Shown: piece by piece, positions 12,314 to 23,459 of the stretch
Position numbering within the stretch: the first letter of the stretch is position 1
Layout: the number at the start of each line of letters is the position of its first letter
NCBI GenBank assembly: GCA_021307315.1
Contig: JAJSPD010000030.1
Span: 310,001-374,000, forward strand
Direction: 5' to 3'
Length of the DNA stretch: 64,000 nucleotides
DNA from: Bisporella sp. PMI_857
Lineage: Eukaryota > Ascomycota > Leotiomycetes > Helotiales > Helotiaceae
The notes under the pieces: generated by a model
What the model was told of the DNA's origin: nothing
The model's database searches: none
Seen by the model: the letters and a program-made list of their open reading frames with translations, nothing else
Program-made: the position numbers and the translations under genes

Positions 12314-12334
12314 TTACCCTAACCCTAACCCTAA
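12314..12334 (+). repeat. Interstitial telomeric repeat, TTA(CCCTAA)3
   Basis: Three perfect CCCTAA units preceded by TTA lie inside the chromosome arm. CCCTAA is the C-rich strand of the TTAGGG telomere repeat used by filamentous ascomycetes. It sits about 130 bp 5' of the orotate phosphoribosyltransferase relic. Confidence 0.85.
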
Positions 12335-13910
12335 TATTTTTGATCCCGTTCCGGCCGATCTTTTCTCAGCCAGACCCCGATTTTAGCCTCTTTATTTTGC
12401 TTGTATCACAATCCGAGCATCGCCAAACTATCTTTTAGGCCAGTTACCAGGCATAGTACTAGTTATTGACTGTATGTTGAAACATACCAACTGCGCCACC
12501 TCAGCCGTTTGATAACTGTTGAGCAACTCGGATTCGTACTTGGCGTTGACTGACTCTACCCGACCCGAACGAGCGCAGATCAGTACTGTGACAAGCCACT
12601 TTATTTAAGCATAATCCAGCGATCCTGATTAATAGTTTTTGGGGAACTAACAAAGCACAGAATGTCTCTCTGTTTTAGAACTGCCATTTAAAGAGTGCAG
12701 ACACTCGTGCAGATTATAGGGATATAAAGAATCGGAATACATAGCATCAGGTGCAAAGTCATGGAAGAAACCGACCCGCCATATCATGATCTTCACAGAT
12801 AAAATTGACGCTGCGACTCATCTTTACTATATTGGAATACTGATATGTGAGAAGGTGTAAATCGAAAGCCCTGAAATGATACTTAGGTCCTAATACCACC
12901 CTTACGACTCAAATAGGAAGGCTCTAAAAACTCTATTACGTCTATGGAGTAAAGGTTGTTGATGTGGCATTACTCAATACGGTTTTGCGTCCTGCACCTC
13001 GTTCTTCAACATACATTTTATTTTCCGCTCGGCTCCGTGCCGATCAAATGATAGAGTTTTTCTTTAGTATGCTCAAGGCACTGATCAAGCTTTTGGTTGT
13101 GGTTCCCTCTAATTCTACCGAGATACCAACAGGGGAAAGTCGAAATTTATGGCCAACGGTTAATATCATGGACTTGTGGAAAGCAGGTAGTCATAAACTG
13201 CGAATTGAATGCTTCCTTTCTCAAACAGACTTTTTTTTTTTACTTTGCTCGGATCACCTAGCATGTACCGTTTCAAGGCGCATAACGCGAATAGCCACAA
13301 TGCTCTTCGAGTTATTCATCACGTGGATCCAAGGGCCGGAACTCAGGGAAGCCCGGACACTTCTAGGCTAAAAATATAGGAGATCCAGGGCTGTGGTAGA
13401 TATTTTCTCCAGTATTCGTCACCACGCTTCAGGGCTGAACAGCGCCAAGTCTCCTACGTCTAAGCTATCGTTTGGGAACCAAGCATTTCCCAAGAATTTG
13501 TGAGTGTCTCAAATACGGAACGACCCATTAATTTATCTTTAAACCTTCTTTGCGAGTTTCCGAGCCTAAGCGAGCCTCTTCAACACCATAGCCAGTAATT
13601 TTATCAGACGGCTATGGACAACTCTAGTCTGATGTAATGGTTAAGGTTTGAACGCGTAGTTGTAATGCATGTTGATACTATTGCTTCGGATTCTCTTGCT
13701 CCTAAATTCCGTCGTACACTCTATATAAACCATGGCTTGCCAGTTGCAAGATGACTCTCTTTACACATCCTGATTAAGAAGCAATCCCATCCTGAATTTA
13801 CACAATCTCTATCCTATCTCTTTACAGCTGTCCTTATTTTCTTTCCTACAAGGTCAACCTCAAAAAATATATATAATATCGCTCGCCAACTCTGATCTAC
13901 ACTTTCCAAA
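12335..13910. other. Intergenic stretch without recognisable gene
   Basis: A 135-codon plus-strand ORF at 12964-13371 has no recognisable domain and I do not call it. At 12486-12500 the minus strand reads GGTGGCGCAGTTGGT, a good match to a tRNA D-arm/A box, but no T arm follows. The last 200 bases are pyrimidine-rich and fit a promoter for the membrane protein gene at 13911. Confidence 0.45.
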
Positions 13911-14607
13911 ATGTCTCTCTTCGATAGCCCATTGTTTCACAGCCGAGTTAACCTCTACATCCACATTCTCCAAATCGTCTTGGTCCATGTAGTAATGGGC
14001 ATCTCTGGCGCGAGGATCTTCTTTAAAACCGGCCCTAGGACCAGAGCAACCACGATGGGATTAGCGATGGTAAGCACGAATCCCATATCCCCCAGTCTCA
14101 TAAATGATTGAATACCTAACAAAGTAAATGCAGGGCGCGAAGTCGATGATAGTCATTGGTTATCAGTTAATGACCGAACACACTGTTCGATTCCGAAAAT
14201 GGCGAAGCCTGTTGGCAAACGCGATCCTCAATTCTCTCGAGGTTGTGTTCTGGGCCGCAGTTGCGTTCTTGGGGATCCAGACGAACACTCAGAGCTGTTC
14301 TGGCATTGGCTGTACACTCAGCTGGATTGTTGTCATTACTTCTTGCGTGTTGAGGTACGTAGATTCGCCTGGTTATGCCTTTCTGAATTATTGGAACGCC
14401 TGCCTGTCTTAGAGCACGAGAATGGGAAAATGTACTAATGTTGGCTTTTCGTATAGTGCTGTGGCCACATGGAGCGCCACCATTTCCATCTTGGATCATC
14501 GATATTTCAAGAAGAACGGGGTGGAACGTTACCCACGACCAGCCCGTGGAGAAGCTTATAAGATGGAAAGTGGACAGTCATCACACGGATTGAGGGAAAG
14601 CAGATAA
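13911..14607 (+). CDS. Small four-helix membrane protein (MARVEL-like)
   Basis: Three exons: 13911-14069, 14134-14354 and 14457-14607, giving 176 residues. The introns have donors GTAAGC and GTACGT and acceptors CAG and TAG. About four hydrophobic segments can be seen: ILQIVLVHVVMGISGA near residue 20, SMIVIGYQLM near 58, ILNSLEVVFWAAVAFLGI near 85 and SWIVVITSCVLSAVATW near 115. A basic polar tail follows (DHRYFKKNG onwards). The size and four-helix layout match the MARVEL-like family of fungal plasma-membrane proteins (the Nce102 type). No strict signature is visible, so the class is an inference from topology. Confidence 0.7.
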
Positions 14608-14852
14608 GCACCTCGCATTTTGCGATACGGACATGATAAAGGCGTTGATTATTTGGGTGAGGAGGTTGTATGGGCGTTGATATGAGCCTCTCCCCGGGAG
14701 GGAGATGCTAGGGAAGTGCTTTATTAGAAGTTCTGGAAAGGTGTTCGTGCGTAAATAGATCGCTGTATTGCTAGTGTCGAAAAAAATAAATTACATCTAT
14801 TCATCAGTTCTACTATTCAAAGCTCCCGCAGAGTCTTCTGATGTGTCTTGGA

Positions 14853-15368
14853 TTATCGATGGTGGTGGCAGCTTGGAAACAAAGGTGTCTTCCATGCATA
14901 TGGATTCTCTTTCCATCGTTCGTCTAGCATCTCCCATGTCTCCCTTTGCTCCTCTTCATCCTGCTCAACTATCATGTTCGTAGGAAATATCCTACGGTGC
15001 GTGTTCCATACATATCTCGGCTTCATCCACTCATGTAATCGGCTGGCCATCTGTCGGCGGCAGGGCCACTCCCAGTCCTCCAGCCATTCTGTACCGTATC
15101 TTACATTGCAAGTAGAGTATCTTAAGCGTCTAATTGGAACGCTATAATACAAGCTTTCGTGAATTGCGTAGAGCGCTTTGTATGTGAGTCCGAGGCAGGT
15201 AGAGTCTATCGACCATTTAGAGTATACCGCGTCAAATTGATCCCAGATTATATGAAGGATGTCAATTGGAAGGGTTGTTAATGTGAACCGCTGGCCGGGT
15301 ACCGTATCTGTAGGAGTAGTAGGGTTTATGCTCAGTAGTTTGCTTATGCATGAAGCGATAGAATTCAT
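14853..15368 (-). CDS. Small F-box-like protein (family member A)
   Basis: An intact single-exon frame of 171 codons. Residues 33-75 hold an F-box-like segment: LPIDILHIIWDQFD, then STCLGLTYKALYAIHE. F-box proteins usually link substrates to SCF ubiquitin ligases through Skp1. Behind it come a short cysteine-containing stretch and the family element RLHEWMKPRYVWN. The STCLGLT-x-KALY signature is shared with loci at 15991-16460, 27240-28146 and 39197-39994. The substrate is unknown and SCF membership is inferred. The start ATG at 15368 is the first of the frame. Confidence 0.6.
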   Translation of the reverse strand: MNSIASCISKLLSINPTTPTDTVPGQRFTLTTLPIDILHIIWDQFDAVYSKWSIDSTCLGLTYKALYAIHESLYYSVPIRRLRYSTCNVRYGTEWLEDWEWPCRRQMASRLHEWMKPRYVWNTHRRIFPTNMIVEQDEEEQRETWEMLDERWKENPYAWKTPLFPSCHHHR

Positions 15369-15990
15369 GCTATTATGGCATCTTGGGCTGCTTGAAGAAG
15401 CTGCCGATATTGACGTTGGTTTTGGGTACGGAATGAAATATCTTTAACTAGTGGGGATGGACGTTGGTGTCTCTGATTTCAAGCAGTAATAATACTAGGC
15501 CGGGGCCGTAAGGTTGGTGCCCACTTATGCTTGATAGTCTTTGAAATGTGTCCCATCTAGACATCTTTAGTGCCAAATAGGGAGGAAAGCGCGAACCGTA
15601 AATTTATGGAAGATGTCACAGCTATTAGATATCATGGTGGAAAGGATGCGACTCAAGATAATTCATCTAGCAAGGCAGGATACGATGCTTTCCTGAGGCC
15701 ATACCATACCATCGAGCTAACCACAAAAAGACTAGTATAATTCCTCGTCTATTGACATCTTCTACCAAGTAGCTTTTATGTCCGCTCCATGCTCTTCTAA
15801 ACGGCATTGGAAGGAGTAGAAATGCCATATTATACTCAACTAATAAGCTTGTATGACAATGAAATCCCGTCAATGCAAGAGCCTTCGCTCACCTATAATT
15901 TCAAACAGACTCATGTTTGCAAATAAACTCAGCCACGCCTTCCGCTATGCTCGTGTGGAGACCCGAGGCTTCTACATTTCACATAGTGCT

Positions 15991-16460
15991 TCAGTAACCA
16001 GCTTGCAGCATCAACGCATCGCGCTCCGCTAAACGGATATAACGCTCTTGCAGTTGCATCGCCCATTTGCCATCCCTAGATTTTCTCTTCTCCTCCAATT
16101 CCCTACAAAATCTTTCCTGAGCAGACTCCACGGGTCTCATACCCTTGTTCGTCGGGATGCGAGGAATATAGCCCCAACTAGTAGTATCCCGCCCCAAGAT
16201 CTGTCTAGTCGTATATTTCCGTCGGTTGTTATTCCGGACATACATGATCCATCGATCAAATCTACCAGCGAGTCTGGCCTTCGTGTAGCCCCTACCTCGT
16301 CCCCGGAGCTCGTGCGAAAGCTGGACCGTGCCGTGCAACCCCTTGTGAGTTTGATAGAGCGATTACAGGTCAAGCCTCGGAGTACCGAGTTGGCGGGATA
16401 GAGGTGGACCCAGATCAGATGGGGAATTTCAAGTAGGAGGCTGAAGAGTATGAGTCGTTC
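15991..16460 (-). pseudogene. F-box-like pseudogene (family member B), frameshifted
   Basis: One minus-strand frame reads LLLEIPHLIWVHLYPANSVL then RGLTC, the F-box half of the family. The downstream half continues in a different frame as ALYQTHKGLHGTVQL, then RLAGRFDRWIMYVRNNNRRK. Compare LYAIHESLYYSVPI in member A and LYDVHRKLHGCVPL in member D. The frame change falls around 16350-16375. The terminal 115 codons remain open to a stop at 15991. No 5' leader exon with the Ser/Asp motif seen in members C and D was found. Confidence 0.6.
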
Positions 16461-17034
16461 TGTTCTTTTGTGGTGTGAGAAATTAGTTGTGCTTGGATTG
16501 CTAGTGGCACTTGCGCTTGGAGGTCAAGCTTTATTGACGAAGAAAGACATTTTATTCACATATAGTTCATAAAGAGAGGCAAATTTCGAAGATGAACACA
16601 GCAATTCCTTACCCTACGTCGCTCTCAATGACCAAAATCAGTCGAAACTGCCAAATCCTAGCACTCCAAGTACTGGGTTGATTCCCAGACTACAAGCTTC
16701 TCCAAATCCCATCTCGCCCACCACCAAATCGCGTACCATTCCTCGCCCGTCTCGTCCCCTCGATATCTCAGCGATATCCAGCCTTGATGGCATAATACGA
16801 TAACATCTTTTTATTCTAGGCTTCCCGCAAGAGCCAATCTTATTTCTCGTCTATGCCATGCTCGAATACCTGCAGAGGTGTGTACTTACAGCATATCTCA
16901 TTCGAGACATATGCCAGCTTCGTAAAATCAAAGAGCAGATTGCAGAGTTGTGAGCGAAAGCCTTCGCAGAGCCTAGGGCTGGAGCGGCTGAGTTCAACAA
17001 AGATGATCTTTCCATGGCGTAAGGACCTGTGAAG

Positions 17035-17140
17035 TTAGCAGAAGAATTTGCAGGTTAACGCTAAGCAGAAGGACTTCCCGGGACCGAAGTCGATCCCAGA
17101 TTTCAACGAGCAGATCGTTAGCGTGAATTGATAGCGTAAC
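17035..17140 (-). pseudogene. F-box fragment, frameshifted
   Basis: The minus strand reads NDLLVEIWDRL in one frame and, after a one-base slip near 17085, GPGKSFCLALTCKFFC in the next, followed by a stop. Together these form a typical fungal F-box (LPxxLLxEIWDxL, then xxxSxxCLALTCKFF). The rest of the gene on either side is not recognisable. It is less like members A-D than they are like each other, so it may be another F-box class. Confidence 0.45.
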
Positions 17141-17253
17141 ATTGTTACCGGGTACAAAGCCATGCCGGAGGATAGCGGCCTGTTTGCTTTGTTGGAGAAC
17201 TGGCACATTTCGAGGGCATGACCTATGCTATACCGCCGACCATGCCTCTGCAA

Positions 17254-18054
17254 ATGCTACAACCTTGATCATAGGAAGAAATAGCAACAGGGCTATATAC
17301 TCTATACACAAGGAGGCTGGACGATGCAATGCTGCTACACCGTACACATGTTCGATCAGCAGAACCTGAACGAGAGCAAATTTGCTAGATCTCAATAATC
17401 TCATGTGACGTCGTATTGCTACGCGGGCTGATTGCGCGCAGCGGCAAGGATATAGCTTCTTCCAGACTGCCCATATATTATTAGTCGCTTACTGGGCCTC
17501 ATTGTCTTTGACATGACTTCAAGTTTCCCCACCGCGCTTGGCATATTCGCTTAAATAAGGGGTCCGCAAGGGGATGGGTTTCCGAAGTGCAAAGTCAAGA
17601 TCCTGCCGCTTCCACTCCAGCTTCCAGTTACCCAATAAGATCGACTGCTGACTCGTTACATTGATTGTGTCTTTGCTAGACCCAAAAAGCGAATGAATGG
17701 TGCACTGGTAAAACTTTCCTACGGAAGGTTATCAATTGATCGCTGTGAGAGGAGATTAAACAAGAAGGACAGGCTTGGTTCTTGGTGTAAGCATTCGCTT
17801 GATCGTCGTTGCTTAGTTAACTACTAGATCTATGCTCAAGCCTCTTTCGGCAGCTCTTGATGATATCCTTCAGAACAAATGCCGCCCTACCATCCTGTAT
17901 ATACTACCCTTCTACCAAAACGCCACCATATCGATCGTAAATGATATGCTCGCTATGCAAAGAATCCGCCGTGCTATGCTCATCATGCCCCCATGGTCTG
18001 CCATAAAGAAATTTTTCACAACCAGTGGATTTTGGATATCTTGAGAAAAAAAAA
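17254..18054. other. Intergenic, 3' side of the ornithine carrier gene
   Basis: Only short ORFs of 60-96 codons; the one at 17912-18202 on the minus strand mostly shadows the carrier gene. I see nothing to annotate. Confidence 0.45.
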
Positions 18055-19107
18055 TCATGCTAAACGAAATTGCTCCTTCAATGCATCGAAAATCATGAAA
18101 ATGAATGCAGAGCTTGGAATGCTCCGCGCAACAGTGATACCACATCCACGATAAAGGCCAGCAAGACCGTATGAGCGATATATCGCAACTCCTTCCGCCC
18201 AAAATTTTGCTTTTGGTGAAATTGACTCGACGGACGATGTTTGTATGCGGGATTTTATAGTATCGGCGGGAAAGAAGAGAAAATTGTAGGACATCCCAGC
18301 ACTAGCTCCTGCCACCGCTTGCTGCCATAATGGCAAAGGAGCTAGGTCGACCGACCCTAGCGGTGGAGCTGGAGAAGAGCGTGCATTAAATTTGCGGAAC
18401 GCCAAAGTAGCTGTTTCTTTACTTCCGAACCAGGCTGCACAGCCGCCTGTCTCCCGAATCAAGGTTCCCAGCTGCCCGTTCCAGAAACCCCTCACACCTT
18501 GGTAGCGATACACTTCTCGAATCACGCTCAACGGGGTTGGTGTTGGACGTACAGCAGCAGATGTAGAAGAGGTAAGAGGGACTTGGATCTTGCATTTGAC
18601 AAGCTCGACCGGCGTGAGAACAAGGGATGTAAAAGCCCCAGATATGGCTCCTGTGAGCCACAACGCCGACAACGGCAAAGGTTTATCCCGCCGATATGCA
18701 CCAGATCTGAATAGGGCTTCCCGCCCGACCCTCTCCCAGAAGAAAAGGGAGCTTGTCTCCAGCGCAGCGCCAACCAGCGGAGCACTGATCCCTCGGTATA
18801 AACCAATAAACCCATCTGCTCGAAAGGACTGCCTGAAGCAGTCTAAAGGACCAGTGTAGCGGAGTGGAAGGTGGTCGGGTTGGGATTGTAGCCGCACTTT
18901 GACTGTGTCGAAAGGATACTCTATATATTTCCCAGCTATACCAGCAATCTAGCATGTGTTAGCGAGTAGTATATGAAGCGAGAGTGGTGTAAGTACCGAG
19001 CCGAATACAATGTCCTCGATAGCATCTACGACTGCGTCCTTTGTCTTCATGTTTGGTGTCGCGGTAGACACTTCACCTTTGTACCTAGCAGGAGTTGTGA
19101 CTTCCAT
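18055..19107 (-). CDS. Mitochondrial ornithine/basic amino acid carrier (ORT1/ARG11/ARG-13 type)
   Basis: Inner-membrane carrier that exports ornithine from the matrix for arginine synthesis. Two exons: 19107-18997 and 18948-18055. The 48-nt intron has donor GTACTT and acceptor CTAG. The product is 334 residues. Three Solcar repeats are visible through their PxD/E-x-x-K signatures: [22 protein letters not shown] and [11 protein letters not shown]. The segment [20 protein letters not shown] is typical of the ARG11/ARG-13 branch, which supports the substrate call. The exon 1 leader is short and hydrophilic. Divergent from CGR1, with about 0.95 kb between them. Confidence 0.88.
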
Positions 19108-19702
19108 AGCGTGAGAAGATGGAGAGGGGTCGTCGAGCGTTATATAGTTGTAGGCTATGACAGTTGTTGCTAGTTTTGACGTGACTTGACAGAGAAAACT
19201 GCTTGGACGGAATGAACGGACTTCTCAGTTAGGAGAATTGCACAACTGGTGTACCGTTGGCTCACAAGTTGGGGTACAACAATTATAGGTGACACAAGTA
19301 TTGTCACCCAGAGTTTTTGTTCAACCGACGTTACCTCACCAAGCAGGCTCGCCAGTTGGTAAGGAGGAGCAAGAGAAAGCAAGAAGGCAATCGAAGCACT
19401 TCTTGCCAGCTCAATCCTCCATCCCAAGGGGAAAAGAGTTTGTAGAATAGCGGGGGAGGGGAGCTGGCGGTAGGTAAATGACAGTGCAGTTGGAGTTGCA
19501 GTGGATCGACAGACCGCTATCGGGGGGCCGAGTTAACATGCACACACCCTGTGAGTTTCATATAATCCGGATTTGATCTGTCGAAAAAGGCGCACTGTGC
19601 TCATTGGAATCTACCGCGTGATAATGATGATGATGAATAGTAAAGTATGAGTGCTTTATTTTTATTTTATTTTTTGGGGGTAATGAGGTATTTCTTAGCC
19701 CC

Positions 19703-19742
19703 GGGGGGGGGGGGAATCGTGAGGGTTTTTTTTTTTTTTTTT
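19703..19742 (+). repeat. G12 and T17 homopolymer tracts
   Basis: A run of 12 G at 19703-19714 and a run of 17 T at 19726-19742 lie in the interval between the ornithine carrier and CGR1. A third run, of T, occurs near 19890-19900. Poly(dA:dT) tracts commonly exclude nucleosomes in promoters. Run lengths may be affected by sequencing error. Confidence 0.8.
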
Positions 19743-20056
19743 GGAAATTTTCGTCACTTTTTGTCTTTTTGCAAGAGTCATTTCAGGGCCTCGTGGTGGT
19801 AGAGGGCCAAGCATATGCTTAGTGCCCGCCTGGCCACCCACCAATCCACTCCATTCACCCCTGTCTGTCCAAGGTCCCCAAACCTTTTTCTTTTTTTTTT
19901 TGGGTTTGCTACTGTAACCAATCTTTTGAGTTTCCTTTTCTCTTCCTCTTCCCTTCCCTTTCAGCACCAAGCTACACCGACACTTCCACAACCGCCTCTT
20001 CCATTCTTTGACTTCCACCATTGTTCATTGTATTTTGGTGGTAACTCAAAATCTCA

Positions 20057-20517
20057 ATGTCTACCGAAGTCACCACTGCCGCTTCCCTGCCTGACAAGAT
20101 AGCTCCACCACAGGGCATGCGTAAAAATGGTAAAGCTCTTTGCAAAGCTTATACAAGACTCCTGCTGACCATAATTAGGCAAGCAATGGCACGAACCGAG
20201 AAAAGCCTTCAGACCTAAGGCAGGCAATCAAACATACGAGAAGAGACAGGAAGAACGGAAAGCTATGTCTGCCATAAAAGCCAAGGAAAAAGAGATGAAG
20301 GACGAGAAAGAGGCTGAACGCCAGGTTAGCATGGACTTTCAGAAAGCTGTTGCATGGAAACTGACCTTTACGGTAGCGGCGGATACAGGTGCTCAAGGAC
20401 AAGCGTGCTAAGAAAGAAGAGCGAGAACGATATGAGAAGCTGGCCGAGACCATGCACCGCAAACGGGTCGAGCGTCTGAAGAGAAAAGAGAAGCGTAACA
20501 AGATGATCAAGTCTTGA
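20057..20517 (+). CDS. cgr1: rRNA-processing protein CGR1
   Basis: Small nucleolar protein needed for processing of pre-rRNA for the 60S subunit. Three exons: 20057-20129, 20179-20324 and 20389-20517, giving 115 residues, the family length. Landmarks: [18 protein letters not shown] near residues 21-38, where the intron-1 junction splits a glycine codon, followed by a long Lys/Glu/Arg coiled helix. It ends with the basic run [17 protein letters not shown], which probably carries the nucleolar signal. Confidence 0.93.
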
Positions 20518-21228
20518 AGAGCTATTCTGTTCTACGAATACGCTTTCACATGCAGGGAGACCTTAGCCGCCACCATTGCTAGCCCTCTATATCGCCACAA
20601 GAGAGGGGCGAGATATGCATAGAAGCATTACAGCTAGCTAACCTCTTCAAAGTAAGTGAGCTATCATCTTCAAAAGCTGATCCAGCATCCGTTGCTATGA
20701 TGAAAGAAATGTCATACAGTTATCCCTGTCTTAATCATCCGTGTTGATTTATTTTTATTAATTAGACTCTGAGCACATATTTTTTCATGCTGGTTATTAA
20801 TTTGTTCCAATGCGGGCTATGCTAACGCTGAACATCCAGAATACAAGGCATATACTTCAATACAGATTCGACTCTGTCAGGAGTAGCCATGAGGCAATTC
20901 GAGCGTGCCATTGCTGCCACGGCGGAAGAGGGTCGTTACACAGTGACATGATGCATAGAAGTAGCAATTAGCTGCCGAGCTTCTCCAGGTGCAATACTCT
21001 GTAGCAATAACTTTTAGTAATAATGTCACCATTGTTGCAAAGTTGACTTTAAACATTTCATATTTCTGATTCTAGGCGTGATCACGTGAAAGTTGCACTC
21101 TTGGTTTTAGAGAAGCACCGTAAAAGCCTCAGACCTACCACTTCAAGATGTATCAAGGCTAAACCTCGAGTTATGCCAGCTCTTCCATTCCGTATGGGGG
21201 CCATAATTCGCTTTGCCCATGCTAAGAA
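20518..21228. other. Intergenic between CGR1 and the coiled-coil membrane protein
   Basis: No gene seen. A plus-strand ORF at 21086-21328 overlaps the start of the next gene in another frame and lacks support. Confidence 0.45.
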
Positions 21229-22367
21229 ATGTCTGCTCATGGCTTCCAAAATGCCTCTGAACTCCCAGCTCCAAGCCTTAAACCTACATCCCCAACACGT
21301 CCAAAACATCAGACCCATCGTTCCATAACTGAAATACCTGGTGCTTTCCCCAAGCTTCACCGCCCAATTCACCACCACGGTCACATACACCGTCATAAAG
21401 ATCACAAAGATAAAGGGAAGGAAACTCAATCTGCTCACCCAAGTTTACAAGGAGGAAGAGATCTGTGGTCTCACAGTGCAGGTACCCGCAGTGAAGATGT
21501 GACACCAGAACAGAGCCGTGGACCGAGTAGGAGAGCCAGCCTGCTGTCAAAAGGCGATGACGCTGGGATCCTGGTAGAGGAGGGGGCAGACAAGCGGAGG
21601 ATTGTGAAAGAGGGCGAGTTACAGGCTGAGAAAGAGAAAGCAGAATTACGGGCAATGTAAGCAACCGTACTACATTCCCGGAACGAGCGCTAACAATCAA
21701 TAGAGAGCTGCACAATACATTATCAAGCTTGAATACGCTCTCAAACGATACTACCAGGCGTTTGGACAATACATATTACTCAGTGCTGGAGAAGCTGAGC
21801 ACGATACAGAGCACGATAGCATCAATGAAAGAATTAGCTACGCTAACGAAGCAACTGAACGATGACTTTGTACAAGAGAGTGAGGAAGTAATTGAGGAAG
21901 TCGAGACATCATTGGACGGATTCGAAGGCTTCGAAAAACAACAGAAGCGCATTGGGGACCTAGCTGCACGAGTCAAAGCCGGGAGAAACAAGATCAAAGT
22001 CCTTGTAAGCAGAGTTGAGGTTGTCAGGGAGAAGATCAACACATGGGAAAAGATGGAAGTTGAGTGGCAGGAGAGCACTAGAAAGAGGCTACGGATATTA
22101 TGGATTGTGATCGCGGTGACTGGGTTATTGATCACAGGAGTGCTGGCGTTTCAATATACGCCCGCGAAGACTCAGGGCCCTGCAGTCATCAAGGGATGGA
22201 ATGCAAGTCTGGTTGGAGGCGCATTGTCGGACGAAGAGAACATTGTGAATGAGACCTTCAACTTGAGGAGGCATACAGAAGAGGCACTCGCGAAGTTGAA
22301 GGAGCCTGACAAGGAGGAGGAAGTGCTAACAGACGAGCCCAGGCTTAGGGTCTTTGACGAACTATGA
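21229..22367 (+). CDS. Coiled-coil single-pass membrane protein, function unknown
   Basis: Two exons: 21229-21656 and 21704-22367, with a 47-nt intron (donor GTAAGC, branch GCTAAC, acceptor ATAG). The product is 363 residues. The N-terminal third is polar, with a His/Lys-rich patch (HHHGHIHRHKDHKDK). The middle is a long coiled coil (about residues 120-270). One membrane helix follows near residue 275: LWIVIAVTGLLITGVLAFQY, preceded by KRLR. A tail of about 70 residues comes last. The topology suggests an internal-membrane tethering or SNARE-like protein, but no family motif is visible and I assign no function. Confidence 0.8.
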
Positions 22368-23459
22368 ACTCTACAAAATCTAATGGTATAGAAGTAGCTG
22401 TTTGAGTGGAAGCGCGCAAGGTATTCCATGAGCAGCTTCCACGATTGAACCCATCGGTCATGGAAATGCCGAATATCCTTAGATTACAAAGATTAAACAT
22501 GCCGGGATCCAACGAACCGCAGCTTCAACCACTGACGGACATGGTATCAATCACACGGTTCAAGTTGTCCATAGGCCTAGAGCGAGTATGCTGCGAGTTA
22601 TAAGGCTGGCAGTGGGTACTGATAGGCGCTAAGACCGCGTATCTATAAGCTATTTCAGCTTTGTTAGGGTTGAGGTTGACTCGGCATGGGTGCCGACTGC
22701 CGTTCCAAATATATCTCAAGAATGAAAGCACCGTCATAAGAGGCGTATTGTGATGGAGAAGTATGCTGTACCATTCTGGCTTATATGATATTCTGGTTCA
22801 CATATGAGGTATCAGAAGGTAGTGAAACTTGGGCGGAATGGTAACTAGGCATAATCGATATCGCTTTAGATTGTTCTCGTAGCTTACTCATGTCTGTCGG
22901 TCTTTTTACTTTTGGTGATTCGCGGGTTGAAGTTCTGTTTCCAAGCGTGTTTGAAGGGATGACGACTTGGGGCAGAGTCAAGTGTCATTCAGCCACTTTT
23001 GATCCCTGTCTCCGAGGTCATTCCAAGCCCCAATGCAATCCACCTAGACTGACAAGAATCTCAAATAAAAAGAGAGACATACATCAATGCATTTAGACTT
23101 CGTGTATGACTTGATAAGATGAGACATTCGCTGCTTCTGCCCTTCTAAAATCACCGCCGCCATTCTCTTTTCCTCCTGTGGCTCCTTTCGTCATCAACAC
23201 TCTAGCTCGGAATAAGGCGTGAAGTCATCCTGCATTCATTTCAGCAATAAGGAATTACTTACCCCGCCAAAGCCCAGTGTAAGCTTCTTCAATCACGCCG
23301 TCCAACCAATACCCGGCTTCGGGCGCATACGTGCAACTTTAAAAAAGGGCCTGCCACAAATTCTTTCTTTTTGCTTGCACCACCGCGTGAGAAGGGCTGA
23401 AAATTTTGTGATACATTCGTTTCCTCAGGCAAAGTACAGCCAGGCTCTCGATCGTAAAG
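22368..23459. other. Intergenic upstream of the PX protein gene
   Basis: No gene seen on either strand. The last few hundred bases should include the promoter and 5' leader of the PX-domain gene. Confidence 0.45.

Noticed and set aside
12964..13371. 135-codon ORF
   Set aside because: No domain, no splice context, no sensible composition; low-complexity FFF run from a T tract.
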